Assembly (NCBI GenBank): GCA_943908475.1
Contig: CALTTG010000001.1
Coordinates: 124,001-188,000, forward strand
DNA: 64,000 nucleotides
Direction of reading: 5' to 3'
Origin: an uncultured Burkholderiales bacterium
Lineage (GTDB): Bacteria; Pseudomonadota; Gammaproteobacteria; Burkholderiales; Burkholderiaceae_C
This document shows, one piece after another, positions 35,172 through 44,380 of the stretch (within the stretch, counting starts at the first letter, position 1; each line of letters starts with the position of its first letter). The position numbers were made by a program, and so were the translations under genes. The notes beneath the pieces were generated by a model that ran no database searches, was not told the DNA's origin, and saw nothing but the letters and a program-made list of their open reading frames with translations.

Positions 35172-36197
35172 TCAGTAGTCGATCAGGACCCCACCCCAGG
35201 TGAAGCCGCCACCCATGCCCTCCAGCAGCAGGCTTTGCCCGCGCTGAATGCGCCCTTCACGAATGCCGGCGTCGAGAGCGAGGGGAATGGACGCCGCCGA
35301 GGTGTTGCCATGACGATCCACGGTGACCCACACACGGTCCATGGGCAAATGGAGCTTGCGCGCAGCGGTTTGCATGATGCGGATGTTGGCCTGGTGCAGG
35401 ATCAGCCAGTCGACCGACTCGACGCGGCGTTGAGCCTTGTCCATCACCTCTCGGGTCGTGTCGTCCAGCGCAGCCACGGCGAGTTTGAACACCGGCTGCC
35501 CCTCCATGCGCAAGAAGGGATCGCCCAACACCTGACCACCCGAGAGGGTTCCCGGCGTGCACAGGATGTCGGCATGTTGACCATCGGCATGCAGGCATGA
35601 AGCCACGATGCCCGGCTGATCGGACGCCTCCAGCACCACGGCACCCGCGCCATCGCCAAACAGCACACAGGTGGTGCGATCTTTGAAGTCGAGGATGCGT
35701 GAGAACACTTCGGCCCCGATGACCAAGGCCTTGCGAGATGCCCCCGTTTTGATCAGGGCATCGGCCAGGACGAGTGCATGAATGAAGCCCGAGCAGACGG
35801 CCTGGACATCGAACGCCGCACCGCCATGAATGCCCAGCGAGCGCTGGATCAGGCAGGCCGTCGACGGAAAAATCATGTCGGGCGTTGAGGTCGCACAAAT
35901 GATCAGGTCGATGTCTTGGGGCTGGCAGCCGGCGGCATCCATGGCCTGCCTGGCCGCCTCGGCGCCCAGCGTGCTCGACGTGACGCCCGGCGTCGCGAAG
36001 TGGCGCTGCCGAATGCCGGTGCGCTCCACGATCCAGGCATCGGAGGTCTCGATGCCGTCAAGGGCGAGTTGATCGACCAATGCCTGATTGCTCAGGCAGA
36101 GGGATGGCAGCGAGCTGCCGGTTCCAGCGATGCGGGCATGCAGACCGGTTGAGCCTGCAAGCGCCCCCCCGCTGCGAACCTGGGGGGTCTGATTCAT
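35172..36197 (-). CDS. fabH: Beta-ketoacyl-ACP synthase III
   Basis: FabH starts fatty-acid synthesis by condensing acetyl-CoA with malonyl-ACP. The 341-residue protein has the catalytic Cys in QAVCSGFIHAL near 128-138, His in WLILHQANIRIM near 264-275, and Asn in DRHGNTSAASIPLAL near 294-308. The N-terminal about 15 residues before HARIAGTGSSLP are extra compared with E. coli. Start MNQTPQVRS at 36197 lies 10 bp after plsX; longer in-frame starts overlap plsX. Confidence 0.96.
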   Translation of the reverse strand: MNQTPQVRSGGALAGSTGLHARIAGTGSSLPSLCLSNQALVDQLALDGIETSDAWIVERTGIRQRHFATPGVTSSTLGAEAARQAMDAAGCQPQDIDLIICATSTPDMIFPSTACLIQRSLGIHGGAAFDVQAVCSGFIHALVLADALIKTGASRKALVIGAEVFSRILDFKDRTTCVLFGDGAGAVVLEASDQPGIVASCLHADGQHADILCTPGTLSGGQVLGDPFLRMEGQPVFKLAVAALDDTTREVMDKAQRRVESVDWLILHQANIRIMQTAARKLHLPMDRVWVTVDRHGNTSAASIPLALDAGIREGRIQRGQSLLLEGMGGGFTWGGVLIDY

Positions 36198-36207
36198 TGA
36201 GTCGAGG

Positions 36208-37389
36208 TCAGGCCACGCGTCCCACAGGGGTGTGAGGGGCATTCGTGGCGACAGCACCTTGTGAGTTGTCGACGGATGGTTCGACACCGCTCACCGGCAA
36301 ACTGCTGACGGCGGCCGCAATGCGGTCCTGGACTCGGTCCAGGAGGCGATGTCGCGCCGCATCATAGGCCCTTTTCAGCGCGCATTCGAATGCGAATGCA
36401 TCAGCCGAGCCATGGCTCTTGAACACCAGGCCGCGCAACCCCAGCAATGCCGCACCGTTGTAGCGGCGATGGTCCATGCGCTTTTTGAAGTTGGACAACA
36501 CGGGCATGGCCACCAGCGCCACCAGTTTGCTCATCCAGGTTGCCGTGAACTCTTGCTTGATCACGTTGGCAAACAAGGTGGCCAGGCCCTCGGCGGTCTT
36601 GAGTGCCACGTTGCCCACGAAGCCATCACACACGACCAAGTCGGTGGTGCCTTTGAAGATGTCGTTGCCTTCCACGTTGCCATGGAAATTGATGACCCCC
36701 GCCGCATGGGCGTTGCGCAGCAACTCGCCCGCCTGCTTGATGACCTCGTTGCCCTTGATGACTTCTTCACCAATGTTGAGCAAACCCACCGTGGGGTTGT
36801 CACGCCCCTCGACGGCCGCCACAAGGGCTGAGCCCATCACGGCAAATTGCATCAAGTGTTCAGCGGAACAATCGACGTTGGCACCCAGGTCCAGCACCGT
36901 GGTGTAGGCGTCCTTCTGATTGGGCATCACGGTCGCGATGGCCGGACGATCGATGCCTTCGATGGTCTTGAGGACATACCGCGCCACCGCCATGAGCGCG
37001 CCCGTGTTGCCGGCTGAGACGCACGCATGGGCCGCAGCCCCTTGCTCTCCCGGCTTGACCTGGCTGATGGCCACCCGCATGGAGGAATCGCGTTTGCGAC
37101 GCAGGGCCACCTCCACGGAATCGTCCATGGTGACCACTTCCGAGGCCTGGACCAAGGTCACGCGAGGCCAGTCCTTGGCCGGGGCAATGGCCTCGGCAAG
37201 CCCGACGAGCACCAAGTGCGCATCGGGGTTCTTGTCCAGAAAAGCCTTGCAGGCGGGCAAGGTGATGGCGGGGCCATGATCGCCACCCATGCAGTCCACG
37301 GCGATTCGCACGGGGCCTTGCAGATCGGGCAGCGCGGAGCGGGCCGCCCCTGCCACAACAGGAGACACGGGGACAGTGGAGGTGCTCAT
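36208..37389 (-). CDS. plsX: Phosphate acyltransferase
   Basis: PlsX makes acyl-phosphate from acyl-ACP for phospholipid synthesis. The 393-residue protein has VRIAVDCMGGDHGP near 27-40 as the family start, ACVSAGNTGALMA near 120-132, and CDGFVGNVALKTAEG near 255-269. About 25 residues precede the conserved start and about 40 Ser/Val-rich residues follow the conserved domain. Start MSTSTVPVS at 37389 has no clear ribosome site. A 186-bp gap with hairpins separates it from rpmF. Confidence 0.95.
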   Translation of the reverse strand: MSTSTVPVSPVVAGAARSALPDLQGPVRIAVDCMGGDHGPAITLPACKAFLDKNPDAHLVLVGLAEAIAPAKDWPRVTLVQASEVVTMDDSVEVALRRKRDSSMRVAISQVKPGEQGAAAHACVSAGNTGALMAVARYVLKTIEGIDRPAIATVMPNQKDAYTTVLDLGANVDCSAEHLMQFAVMGSALVAAVEGRDNPTVGLLNIGEEVIKGNEVIKQAGELLRNAHAAGVINFHGNVEGNDIFKGTTDLVVCDGFVGNVALKTAEGLATLFANVIKQEFTATWMSKLVALVAMPVLSNFKKRMDHRRYNGAALLGLRGLVFKSHGSADAFAFECALKRAYDAARHRLLDRVQDRIAAAVSSLPVSGVEPSVDNSQGAVATNAPHTPVGRVA

Positions 37390-37548
37390 CGGTTCAGACG
37401 TGTTCGCAGGCCAGGGGCACAAGGCGCGCCCCACAGCCTGAAAGACCAGAAAGCCAAAAGGCCGGAAGGCCGACGAGGTCGGCACGACCAGCCTTCACTG
37501 CGCGAAGACCAGCCAAGCCAGCCTCACACAAAAAGATGGGATTCGCAA

Positions 37549-37568
37549 GGGCGACCGACAAGTCGCCC
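37549..37568 (-). promoter_or_regulatory. Hairpin after rpmF
   Basis: GGGCGAC and GTCGCCC form a perfect 7-bp stem with a 6-nt loop, 7 bp past the rpmF stop on the minus strand, without a T-run. A second small stem (GCCGAC/GTCGGC) lies at 37469-37483. They may stabilise the abundant rpmF mRNA or reduce read-through to plsX. Confidence 0.55.
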
Positions 37569-37575
37569 GTGAAAA

Positions 37576-37758
37576 TCAGGCGTCAGCCTTGGTCTTGAGG
37601 ACCTTGCGACCACGGTAAAAACCGGTGGGGCTGATGTGGTGACGCAGGTGGGTTTCGCCCGTGGTGGACTCGACAGCGGTACCAGGGGTGACCAAAGCGT
37701 TGTGCGAGCGGTGCATGCCACGCTTGGAGGGCGACTTCTTGTTCTGTTGAACGGCCAT
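37576..37758 (-). CDS. rpmF: 50S ribosomal protein L32
   Basis: A 60-residue basic ribosomal protein with the family N-terminus MAVQQNKKSPSKRGMHRSHN and the ending GFYRGRKVLKTKADA. No zinc-binding cysteines are present, as is usual in proteobacteria. GGAG lies 8 bp before the ATG. It sits between yceD and plsX, as in E. coli, and has its own likely promoter at 37903-37932. Confidence 0.97.
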   Translation of the reverse strand: MAVQQNKKSPSKRGMHRSHNALVTPGTAVESTTGETHLRHHISPTGFYRGRKVLKTKADA

Positions 37759-37902
37759 GATGGACTCCGAAAAACCAGGGCTCAAAGCCCGGCATTGAGC
37801 ACCAGATCCACCAGCGGCTGTAACCGTTGCGCACCTGAGTGTTTCTCAGGCACGTCGGCAAGACGCGTCAAACCTGGCACGGGTTGATCTCGAAAACCCA
37901 AG

Positions 37903-37932
37903 ATTCTAGCATGGTCACAACGTCTTTCTCAA
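37903..37932 (-). promoter_or_regulatory. Candidate promoter of rpmF
   Basis: On the minus strand TTGAGA (37932-37927) and TAGAAT (37908-37903) are 18 bp apart. The leader would be about 140 nt and includes a perfect CCTGAG/CTCAGG hairpin at 37834-37850. It begins 12 bp beyond the yceD stop. Confidence 0.5.
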
Positions 37933-37944
37933 GACGCAATGACC

Positions 37945-38553
37945 TCAATCCTTGGATTCGCCCGAATTTCGGGCTTTCAATTGGGCCAAAACGGCAAAGG
38001 GATTGGGCTTGCCACCCGCCGTGTCGCCCTCGGCGCCGCCGGATTCACCGTCGTCAAAATCTGCGTCGGCGACTGACATGGCCGGCAAATCAGGGCACTG
38101 CCCATGGAAGGGCACGATGGGCGAGGCCATGATGAGCTCATCCTCCACCAACTCCAGGACGTCGAAACTCCGGCTGATCACCAGCACGTCGTCTTCGGAT
38201 TCCGCGTCCATCTGCGCCGCCGTGGCTTCATCCGCCACAAAACGGATGGCCCGCGAGACCTCGATGTCGATCTCGACCGGCTGCAGGCAACGCTGACAGG
38301 TCCATGGCAGGCAAGCCTTGGCCGACAGACGCAACCACATCTGGGGGGCGCCCACGCGCTGGGGAACCAGCTCACCCACCACCTCCCAACTGACTGGCGG
38401 CAGGTCGGTCACCGGCACTTCAGGGGCCAGGCCCTCGGCCAGGCGGGGCAATTCGACCAGGGAAAGTTCACCAGCCAGCGTCAACTGAGCCTCGATGAAC
38501 GCACCCATGTCCAGTTTTCGGGCTTGGAGGGGACGGGGAGAACGCGCTTTCAT
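37945..38553 (-). CDS. yceD: YceD/DUF177 family protein (23S rRNA accumulation)
   Basis: A 202-residue cytosolic protein of the DUF177 family, which E. coli work links to 23S rRNA accumulation. The conserved Cys pair CQRC lies near residues 87-90 (CLPWTCQRCLQPVEI), followed by an acidic domain with DVLELVEDELIMASPIVP near 130-147. The C-terminus has NPFAVLAQLKA, typical of the family. The ATG at 38553 follows a weak ribosome site. It starts the rpmF-plsX-fab order and is divergent from maf. Confidence 0.92.
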   Translation of the reverse strand: MKARSPRPLQARKLDMGAFIEAQLTLAGELSLVELPRLAEGLAPEVPVTDLPPVSWEVVGELVPQRVGAPQMWLRLSAKACLPWTCQRCLQPVEIDIEVSRAIRFVADEATAAQMDAESEDDVLVISRSFDVLELVEDELIMASPIVPFHGQCPDLPAMSVADADFDDGESGGAEGDTAGGKPNPFAVLAQLKARNSGESKD

Positions 38554-38604
38554 GGCGTGAGTGTAGGCGCTGCGCTGCGTTGAAAGGCGTCACGAGGCGC
38601 GACA

Positions 38605-39261
38605 ATGCAGGCCACCACCGGCCTTCCGCTCACTGTGACATCGATTGAAACACCCCCTCCCCGCCTGATCCTGGGCTCCAGCTCCCCCTACCGGCGAGAA
38701 CTGCTGGCTCGCTTGGGCTTGCCTTTTGAAACCTGCAGCCCCGACGTGGATGAACAAGCGCTCCCCAACGAAGAGCCCAAGGTGCTGGCCCTCAGGCTCT
38801 CGCACGCCAAAGCCCAGCGGGTGGCGGAGATGCAACGGCACGGCACACGCGCCTTGGTGATTGGCTCTGACCAAGTGGCCGACCTGCGCGGCCAATGCAT
38901 GGGCAAGCCTGGCAACCATGAGCGTGCCACACAACAACTGCAGGCCATGAGCGGGCAGACCGTGCACTTTCACACGGCGGTGACCTTGTGGGACACCCAA
39001 ACGGGCCCACTGGGCACCGAGGTGCACACCGTGGCCGTGCGATTTCGCGAACTGGACAACGACACCATCGAGCAGTACCTGCACATCGAGCGGCCGTACG
39101 ACTGCGCAGGCAGCGCCAAGGCAGAAGGCCTGGGCATCGCGCTGCTGGAGGGCATCGATTCCAACGACCCCACCATCTTGATCGGCCTGCCCCTCATCGC
39201 TGTGGCGCGCTTGCTGCGCCAGGCGGGACTCGACCCTTTGACCCGACATCGACACCCATGA
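38605..39261 (+). CDS. Maf-family nucleotide pyrophosphatase (YceF type)
   Basis: Maf proteins hydrolyse modified or non-canonical nucleoside triphosphates. The 218-residue protein has LILGSSSPYRRELL near 21-34, the conserved SHAKA near 66-70, GSDQVA near 87-92 and the YceF-type signature CMGKPGNHERA near 98-108, and ends with GLPLIAVARLL. About 15 residues before LILGSSS are extra. The stop overlaps the next gene in an ATGA. It is divergent from yceD across 51 bp. YceF-type members prefer m7GTP, but that cannot be confirmed here. Confidence 0.9.
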   Translation: MQATTGLPLTVTSIETPPPRLILGSSSPYRRELLARLGLPFETCSPDVDEQALPNEEPKVLALRLSHAKAQRVAEMQRHGTRALVIGSDQVADLRGQCMGKPGNHERATQQLQAMSGQTVHFHTAVTLWDTQTGPLGTEVHTVAVRFRELDNDTIEQYLHIERPYDCAGSAKAEGLGIALLEGIDSNDPTILIGLPLIAVARLLRQAGLDPLTRHRHP

Positions 39262-40058
39262 ACCTCCCTCCTGATTCAACAGCGTCGCGCGGCCGCCTGC
39301 TTTTGATCCCCAACGCGCTGGATTTTGGGTGTGTGGGCGACGATGCCCCCCTGCCGGACCTGCAGGGCGTGCTGCCCCGTGGGGTCATTGATGCAGCCTC
39401 ACAACTCAGCCATTGGGTGGCCGAAAACGCCAAAACCACCCGGGCCTTCCTCAAACGCGTCGACGCGATCTCGCCGCTGAAGGTCCCGCTTCAGCAGCAC
39501 CAGATCCAGGTGCTGCCCCGCCCCCCCAAAGGTGGCAAACCCGCGCTGCCAGACCCCAAAGTCAAGGCCGAATGGCTGCAGCCTGCCCTGGCTGGACATG
39601 ACGTGGGCCTGATCTCAGAGGCAGGGCTTCCTGGTGTGGCCGACCCCGGGGCGGATGTCGTGATGGCCGCGCATGAGGCGGGCCTCCAGGTGGTGCCTTT
39701 GTCGGGCCCATCGTCCCTGATCTTGACCGTGGCTGGCAGCGGCCTCAATGGACAGAGCTTTGCATTTGTGGGGTACCTCCCCACCGATGCAGCCCAACGG
39801 GCTCTGCGCATCCAAGCCCTGGAAGGGCTGTCGCGCAAGCAGCATCAAACCCAATTGGTGATCGAAACCCCCTACCGGAATGGCGCCTTGGCCCAGGCGC
39901 TGCTGGAGCATCTGCAGCCCACCACCCGGCTGTCAGTGGCCAGCGGGTTGACCTTGGATGACGGACGCATCCGCACCCTCAGCGTCGCGCAGTGGAAAAA
40001 ACAAGGCTTGCAGGTGAGCGACAACATGCCCACCGTGTTTGCATGGCTGGCCACTTGA
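39258..40058 (+). CDS. SAM-dependent methyltransferase, RsmI-like family
   Basis: A 266-residue protein of the tetrapyrrole-methylase fold. Recognisable parts are LLLIPNALDF near 14-23, AENAKTTRAFLKRV near 55-68, the hallmark GLISEAGLPGVADPGADVV near 116-134 and VVPLSGPSSLILTVAGSGL near 143-161, and IETPYRNGALAQALL near 199-213. RsmI itself methylates 16S rRNA C1402. This shorter paralogue, found next to maf in related species, may have a different target. It overlaps maf by 4 bp. Confidence 0.87.
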   Translation: MNLPPDSTASRGRLLLIPNALDFGCVGDDAPLPDLQGVLPRGVIDAASQLSHWVAENAKTTRAFLKRVDAISPLKVPLQQHQIQVLPRPPKGGKPALPDPKVKAEWLQPALAGHDVGLISEAGLPGVADPGADVVMAAHEAGLQVVPLSGPSSLILTVAGSGLNGQSFAFVGYLPTDAAQRALRIQALEGLSRKQHQTQLVIETPYRNGALAQALLEHLQPTTRLSVASGLTLDDGRIRTLSVAQWKKQGLQVSDNMPTVFAWLAT

Positions 40059-40129
40059 AACACGCAGCATCGTCTGTTTCCTTGCCACAATCTGAGCTCC
40101 ATGTTCAACCTGCAGTGAAATCACTCGGC

Positions 40130-40624
40130 ATGCCAGACCACCCGACTCCTTTGGCCGTCACCACGGACCCCGACATGGCCCAACCCGGCGATCTGGCCCA
40201 TCAATTGGGGCATGCCGGGCTGATTCCTTTTGTGGGCGGGGCACTGTTCGTTTGGCTGCTGGCGGGTCGCATCGACCACGAGCCCTTTTTCTTTCTGGTC
40301 AACGCCATCACGGGCTACGCGGCCTTGATCGTGTCTTTCCTGGGAGGCATGCCCTGGGGTTTGGCCATGCGCGACGCCGCCCAGCCCGATGACACCACCC
40401 GCAGGGCCTTGTGGGGTGGCATTGCTTACTCGCTGCTGGCTTGGGTGGGCCTGTGCATGCCGCCGCACGCCGGCTTGGTCTGGCTCGGCGCGCTGCTGGT
40501 GGGCTGTTATGTCAACGACCGCAAGCTGTACCCTGCGCTCGGCGTGGCGCACTGGCTCAACCTGCGTTTTCGCCTGACGATGGTGGCCAGCCTGAGCTGC
40601 TTCCTGACCGCGGCTCAGATTTGA
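40130..40624 (+). CDS. DUF3429 membrane protein
   Basis: A 165-residue protein with four membrane helices (about 28-50, 55-75, 92-108 and 112-130) containing the family-type motifs GHAGLIPFVGGALFVWLL, ITGYAALIVSFLGGMPWG and YSLLAWVGLCMPP. The function is unknown. The ATG at 40130 (MPDHPTPLA) is chosen. MAQPGDLAH at 40175 is also possible, and the frame is open back to 39992. It lies 72 bp after the methyltransferase and 8 bp before the M61 peptidase gene. Confidence 0.82.
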   Translation: MPDHPTPLAVTTDPDMAQPGDLAHQLGHAGLIPFVGGALFVWLLAGRIDHEPFFFLVNAITGYAALIVSFLGGMPWGLAMRDAAQPDDTTRRALWGGIAYSLLAWVGLCMPPHAGLVWLGALLVGCYVNDRKLYPALGVAHWLNLRFRLTMVASLSCFLTAAQI

Positions 40625-40632
40625 GGTTCTGG

Positions 40633-42405
40633 ATGATTGACTACCGCATTGACCTGAGCCAGGCCAGCGCCCACCGCTTTGTGGTGACGCTCAAGATTGC
40701 CCGGCCCGACGCCCAAACCTGGCTCAGCCTGCCCGCATGGATCCCCGGCAGTTACCTGATTCGGGAATTCAGCAGACACCTGAACCTGCAAGAGGCCCGT
40801 CAAGGCAAGCAGAGTTGCCGAGTGGAGCAGGTCGACAAAGCCACATGGGTGGTGCACGCCGAGGGCAAAGGCGCTTTGAAGGTGCAGTACGAGGTTTACG
40901 CCAACGACCCATCTGTTCGCGCGGCGTTCCTGGACCAGCGCAGAGGCTTTTTCAATGGCACCAGCCTGTGCCTGAGCGTGGCCGGGCAAATGGATTCGCC
41001 GCACCGCATCGCGCTGACCGGCCTGCCCAAAGGCTGGGACGTGGCCACGGCCATGCCCGCCTTGGCGCAGCCCCTCCATTTCGAAGCGGCCGATTACGAT
41101 GAGCTGGTGGACCATCCTTTCGAGTTGGGCACGTTCTGGCGGCAGCGGTTTCAAGTCCGCGGCGTGGTCCACGAACTGGTGGTGGCCGGGCATCACCCCA
41201 AAGCGGATCTGGATCGACTGCTGAAAGACACGCAAACGATTTGTCAGGCCGAGATCGAGTTCTGGCATGGTCGACGCAAGCCACCGTTCAAGCACTATGT
41301 GTTCATGCTCAACGTGGTAGAGGATGGTTACGGCGGGCTGGAGCATCGGGGCAGCACCGCCCTGATTTGCGCTCGCAAGGACCTGCCCGAACAAGGGGTG
41401 AGCGCCCGAAGCGAGGGCTACACCACCTTGCTGGGCCTCATCAGCCACGAGTACTTCCACACCTGGAACGTCAAGCGGCTCAAGCCCAAGGAGTTCGAGC
41501 CCTACGACTACGCCCAAGAAAACTACACCCAACTGCTGTGGTTCTTTGAGGGCTTCACGTCGTATTACGACGACCTGATCCTGTTGCGCTCAGGTCTGGT
41601 GCCCGCCTCCGACTACATCAAGTTGCTGAACAAGCCCATCAACCAGGTGCTGTCCACACCGGGTCGACAGGTCCAGTCGGTTGCGCAAGCCAGCATGGAC
41701 GCCTGGATTCGCTACTACCGTCAGGACGAGAACACCGCCAACGCCACCGTCAGCTACTACACCAAAGGCTCATTGGTGGCGCTTTGCCTGGACTTGGCGC
41801 TGCGACAAGGTCCTACCGCCGACGATGGCCGCGTGCCCTCACTGGACGGTGTGATGAGGCGCTTGTGGGACCTCAAGCGCGCCATCGCCGAAGAGGATGT
41901 GGCCACGGCACTGACGGAGGAAGCCACGGCACCTCCTCCTGCGCAGGGCACCTGGCCCCAATGGCTTCACAGCCTGGTGCATGGCACCCAAGAATTGCCA
42001 GTGCCCGAGTTGCTGGCCGGCCACGGCGTGATGTGGACCGCCAAACCGCCGTCGATCACCCAGCAATGGGGACTGAGAACCCGCGACAAAGAGGGTGCCC
42101 TGTGGGTGGCCTCCGTGATGCGAAACAGCCCTGCCGAAGCCGCCGGTCTGAGTGCGGGTGACGAATTGCTGGCGCTCAATGGATGGCGACTGAAGAGGGC
42201 CGACGACTTCAAGCAGTGGCGCAGCGCACAAGCCCATCAGTCGTTGTTGCTGTGCCGCGATCAGCAACTGTTGACCGTGACCCTGCCTCGGGACGTGAGC
42301 GACGTGAAGGGCTGGGGGGAAAGCGCCGTCATCAGCCTGATCCCTGCTGACCAACTCACGGCCGAACAAGCGCGACGGCAACGTGCATGGCTGAGCCAGG
42401 CCTGA
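40633..42405 (+). CDS. M61-family metallopeptidase with PDZ domain
   Basis: A 590-residue aminopeptidase-like enzyme (M61, glycyl-aminopeptidase type). The N-terminal beta domain (YRIDLSQASAHRFVVTL) precedes the peptidase domain with GGLEHRGSTALIC near 236-248 and the zinc motif HEYFH near 273-277, followed by WNVKRLKPKEF and the downstream Glu in LWFFEGFTSYYDDL. A C-terminal PDZ domain spans about 490-570. No signal peptide is visible, so it is probably cytosolic. The ATG at 40633 is 8 bp after DUF3429; the stop lies 19 bp inside the next gene. Confidence 0.92.
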   Translation: MIDYRIDLSQASAHRFVVTLKIARPDAQTWLSLPAWIPGSYLIREFSRHLNLQEARQGKQSCRVEQVDKATWVVHAEGKGALKVQYEVYANDPSVRAAFLDQRRGFFNGTSLCLSVAGQMDSPHRIALTGLPKGWDVATAMPALAQPLHFEAADYDELVDHPFELGTFWRQRFQVRGVVHELVVAGHHPKADLDRLLKDTQTICQAEIEFWHGRRKPPFKHYVFMLNVVEDGYGGLEHRGSTALICARKDLPEQGVSARSEGYTTLLGLISHEYFHTWNVKRLKPKEFEPYDYAQENYTQLLWFFEGFTSYYDDLILLRSGLVPASDYIKLLNKPINQVLSTPGRQVQSVAQASMDAWIRYYRQDENTANATVSYYTKGSLVALCLDLALRQGPTADDGRVPSLDGVMRRLWDLKRAIAEEDVATALTEEATAPPPAQGTWPQWLHSLVHGTQELPVPELLAGHGVMWTAKPPSITQQWGLRTRDKEGALWVASVMRNSPAEAAGLSAGDELLALNGWRLKRADDFKQWRSAQAHQSLLLCRDQQLLTVTLPRDVSDVKGWGESAVISLIPADQLTAEQARRQRAWLSQA

Positions 42406-43589
42406 AGCGTCGCACCTCGCACCGCAAAGTGCTGAGCGCCATCGTGGTGGTGGTGCTGCTGGCGCACGCCCTGGTGACCCAAGGGGTCATGCATGAGTTG
42501 GCGGCGCGCCACGACGAGGCCCAAAGCGGCATCGAGCGCATGGAAGCCGAGTTCAAGGTGGACATGCAGTTGACCGAGCCCCCCTCGGTGGTGGCCCTGG
42601 CACCCGAAACCGCTGCCGAGTCGATGACCGAGGTGGTGCCAGACCCGCCCGAGCCTGTGGCCGAGAAAGCCTCGGCCCCCGAGGAAAAAGCGTCTGAGCC
42701 GCCGCCCGAACCCACGGCGGAACCCGCGCCCCCCGTGGCCAGCGCATCGGCAGCCGCCACAGGGGCGTCTGCACCCGAAGCCGTTTCGCCTGCCTTGGCG
42801 GAGTTGGCTTCAGCCAACACGGCGAGCCCCGCAGCGTCTCAAGCCAGCGCCGACCAAGACGGCGAGGTGTTTCAGTGGCCCAAGGCCACCCGGGTCACGT
42901 ACAAGGTGCAAGGTTTCCTGCGAGGAGAGATTCATGGCAGTGCACAGGTGGCGTGGATCCGGCAGGGACACCGATATCAGGTGCACATCGATGCCATCGT
43001 GGGCCCCAGTTTCGCGCCCATCGGCTCGCAGCGCTGGACCAGCGAGGGTGTGATCACGCCCGATGGACTGGTGCCTGAGCGATTCGAGTCCATCAACAAG
43101 CTGCTGATCAAGACCTCCCCCCCCAAGGTGGTCAAGTTCGGGCGCCGGAACGTCACCCTGCCCACAGGCGAAGAGCTTCCGAAACTCCCCGGCGTTCAAG
43201 ACCCCGCCAGCCACTACATCCAATTGGCGTATGGCCTCATCTTGGACAACTCCGCCCTGACCCCCGGGAACTTGGTGGGCATCCCCATGGCCTGGACCAA
43301 AAAGCAGGACATGATCGTCTATGACGTGGTCAGCGAGGAGACCTTGACCACGCCGCTGGGGCAGGTCGACACCTACAAATTGGTGCCGCGCACACTCACG
43401 GAACAAAAAGGCGACGTGCTGGCTGAAATCTGGATTGCACCAGCGCTGCAGTACCTGCCGATTCGGATGTTGTTCCGGCAAGGGCCGGACACCTACCTTG
43501 AACTCAACATGGACAAGCCCCCCCAGCAGGTCGCCGCCGACGATCCGGTGTCCGAGCAGACCACGACGCTGCCGCCCCTGGAAGAGTGA
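42387..43589 (+). CDS. DUF3108 protein with N-terminal membrane anchor
   Basis: A 400-residue protein with one N-terminal membrane helix (about 15-33), a long Pro/Ala/Glu/Ser-rich spacer (about 60-165) and a C-terminal DUF3108 domain (about 170-385; TYKVQGFLRGEIHGSAQVAW, then LPTGVEDP-like LPKLPGVQDPASHYIQLAYG). The layout resembles TonB-like or envelope-spanning proteins with the domain in the periplasm, but the function is unknown. It overlaps the peptidase gene by 19 bp, which suggests coupled expression. Confidence 0.85.
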   Translation: MAEPGLKRRTSHRKVLSAIVVVVLLAHALVTQGVMHELAARHDEAQSGIERMEAEFKVDMQLTEPPSVVALAPETAAESMTEVVPDPPEPVAEKASAPEEKASEPPPEPTAEPAPPVASASAAATGASAPEAVSPALAELASANTASPAASQASADQDGEVFQWPKATRVTYKVQGFLRGEIHGSAQVAWIRQGHRYQVHIDAIVGPSFAPIGSQRWTSEGVITPDGLVPERFESINKLLIKTSPPKVVKFGRRNVTLPTGEELPKLPGVQDPASHYIQLAYGLILDNSALTPGNLVGIPMAWTKKQDMIVYDVVSEETLTTPLGQVDTYKLVPRTLTEQKGDVLAEIWIAPALQYLPIRMLFRQGPDTYLELNMDKPPQQVAADDPVSEQTTTLPPLEE

Positions 43590-43595
43590 GTCGAG

Positions 43596-44369
43596 TCAAC
43601 GCGCTTTCACGGCGGCACTGCTGGCCCGCTGAAGGCGCCTTTCGATCTCGGCCACGGGGGCAGCAGAGGCCAGACGAGAACCGTCTTCAAAGAACATCGC
43701 TGGTGTGCCTTGGACCCGCAACTTTTGAGACATCTGCAAGTTGCGAGCGATCGGACTGTTCCCGCACATGCCCAACAAACGAGGCGGCTGGGTGCCCGTG
43801 ATCATCCAGTCGCGGTAAGCCTGAGTGCGATCTTTGGCACACCAGATGCGCTCAGACATCGTCTTGGAGTCTTCGCTCAAGATGGGAATGAGGAAGGTGT
43901 AGACGGTCACGTCCTTCACGGCCTGGAGCTCGGTTTCCAGGCGCTTGCAATAGCCACAGTGGGGGTCGGAAAAGATCACCAGTTTGCGCTGGCCAGTGCC
44001 GTTCTTCCAGGCCACCGCATCCTTGAGGGGAAAGCTCGCGAAGTCGACCTTGTTGAGGTCATCCAGTCGCTCTTGGGTCAAGTTGCGCTGGGTGCGCGTC
44101 TCCAACATGTGACCTTCGATCAGAAACTCGCCCTTGGCATCGGTGTACAGCACTTGGCTGCCAATCTCGATTTCGTAAAGGCCCTTCAATGGCGTGGCAC
44201 GAATGGCCTTGAGCGCCGCCAGCTCGGGCACACGGGTTGCCAAGGTCGCTTTGAGTTGTGCCACTTGGCTGGCCGACAGGGTCTGCGCCTGAACGGTCAT
44301 GGCCAGCCAGGCCGAGGCCAGCAAGAGCCCGCCTCGAACAGCGCGTCTGAGCAAATGAGGAGAAAACAA
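43596..44369 (-). CDS. dsbC: Periplasmic disulfide isomerase DsbC
   Basis: DsbC rearranges wrong disulfide bonds in the periplasm. The 257-residue protein has a signal peptide (about 1-28, GLLLASAWLAMTVQA), the N-terminal dimerisation domain (about 30-95) and a thioredoxin domain with the active site CGYC near 138-141, followed by a second Cys pair (WCAK and GMCGNS). The start is a TTG at 44369, supported by AAAGGA 6 bp upstream; the first ATG would remove most of the signal peptide. It lies 11 bp after ubiH on the same strand. Confidence 0.93.
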   Translation of the reverse strand: MFSPHLLRRAVRGGLLLASAWLAMTVQAQTLSASQVAQLKATLATRVPELAALKAIRATPLKGLYEIEIGSQVLYTDAKGEFLIEGHMLETRTQRNLTQERLDDLNKVDFASFPLKDAVAWKNGTGQRKLVIFSDPHCGYCKRLETELQAVKDVTVYTFLIPILSEDSKTMSERIWCAKDRTQAYRDWMITGTQPPRLLGMCGNSPIARNLQMSQKLRVQGTPAMFFEDGSRLASAAPVAEIERRLQRASSAAVKAR

Positions 44370-44380
44370 GGTGGGTCCTT

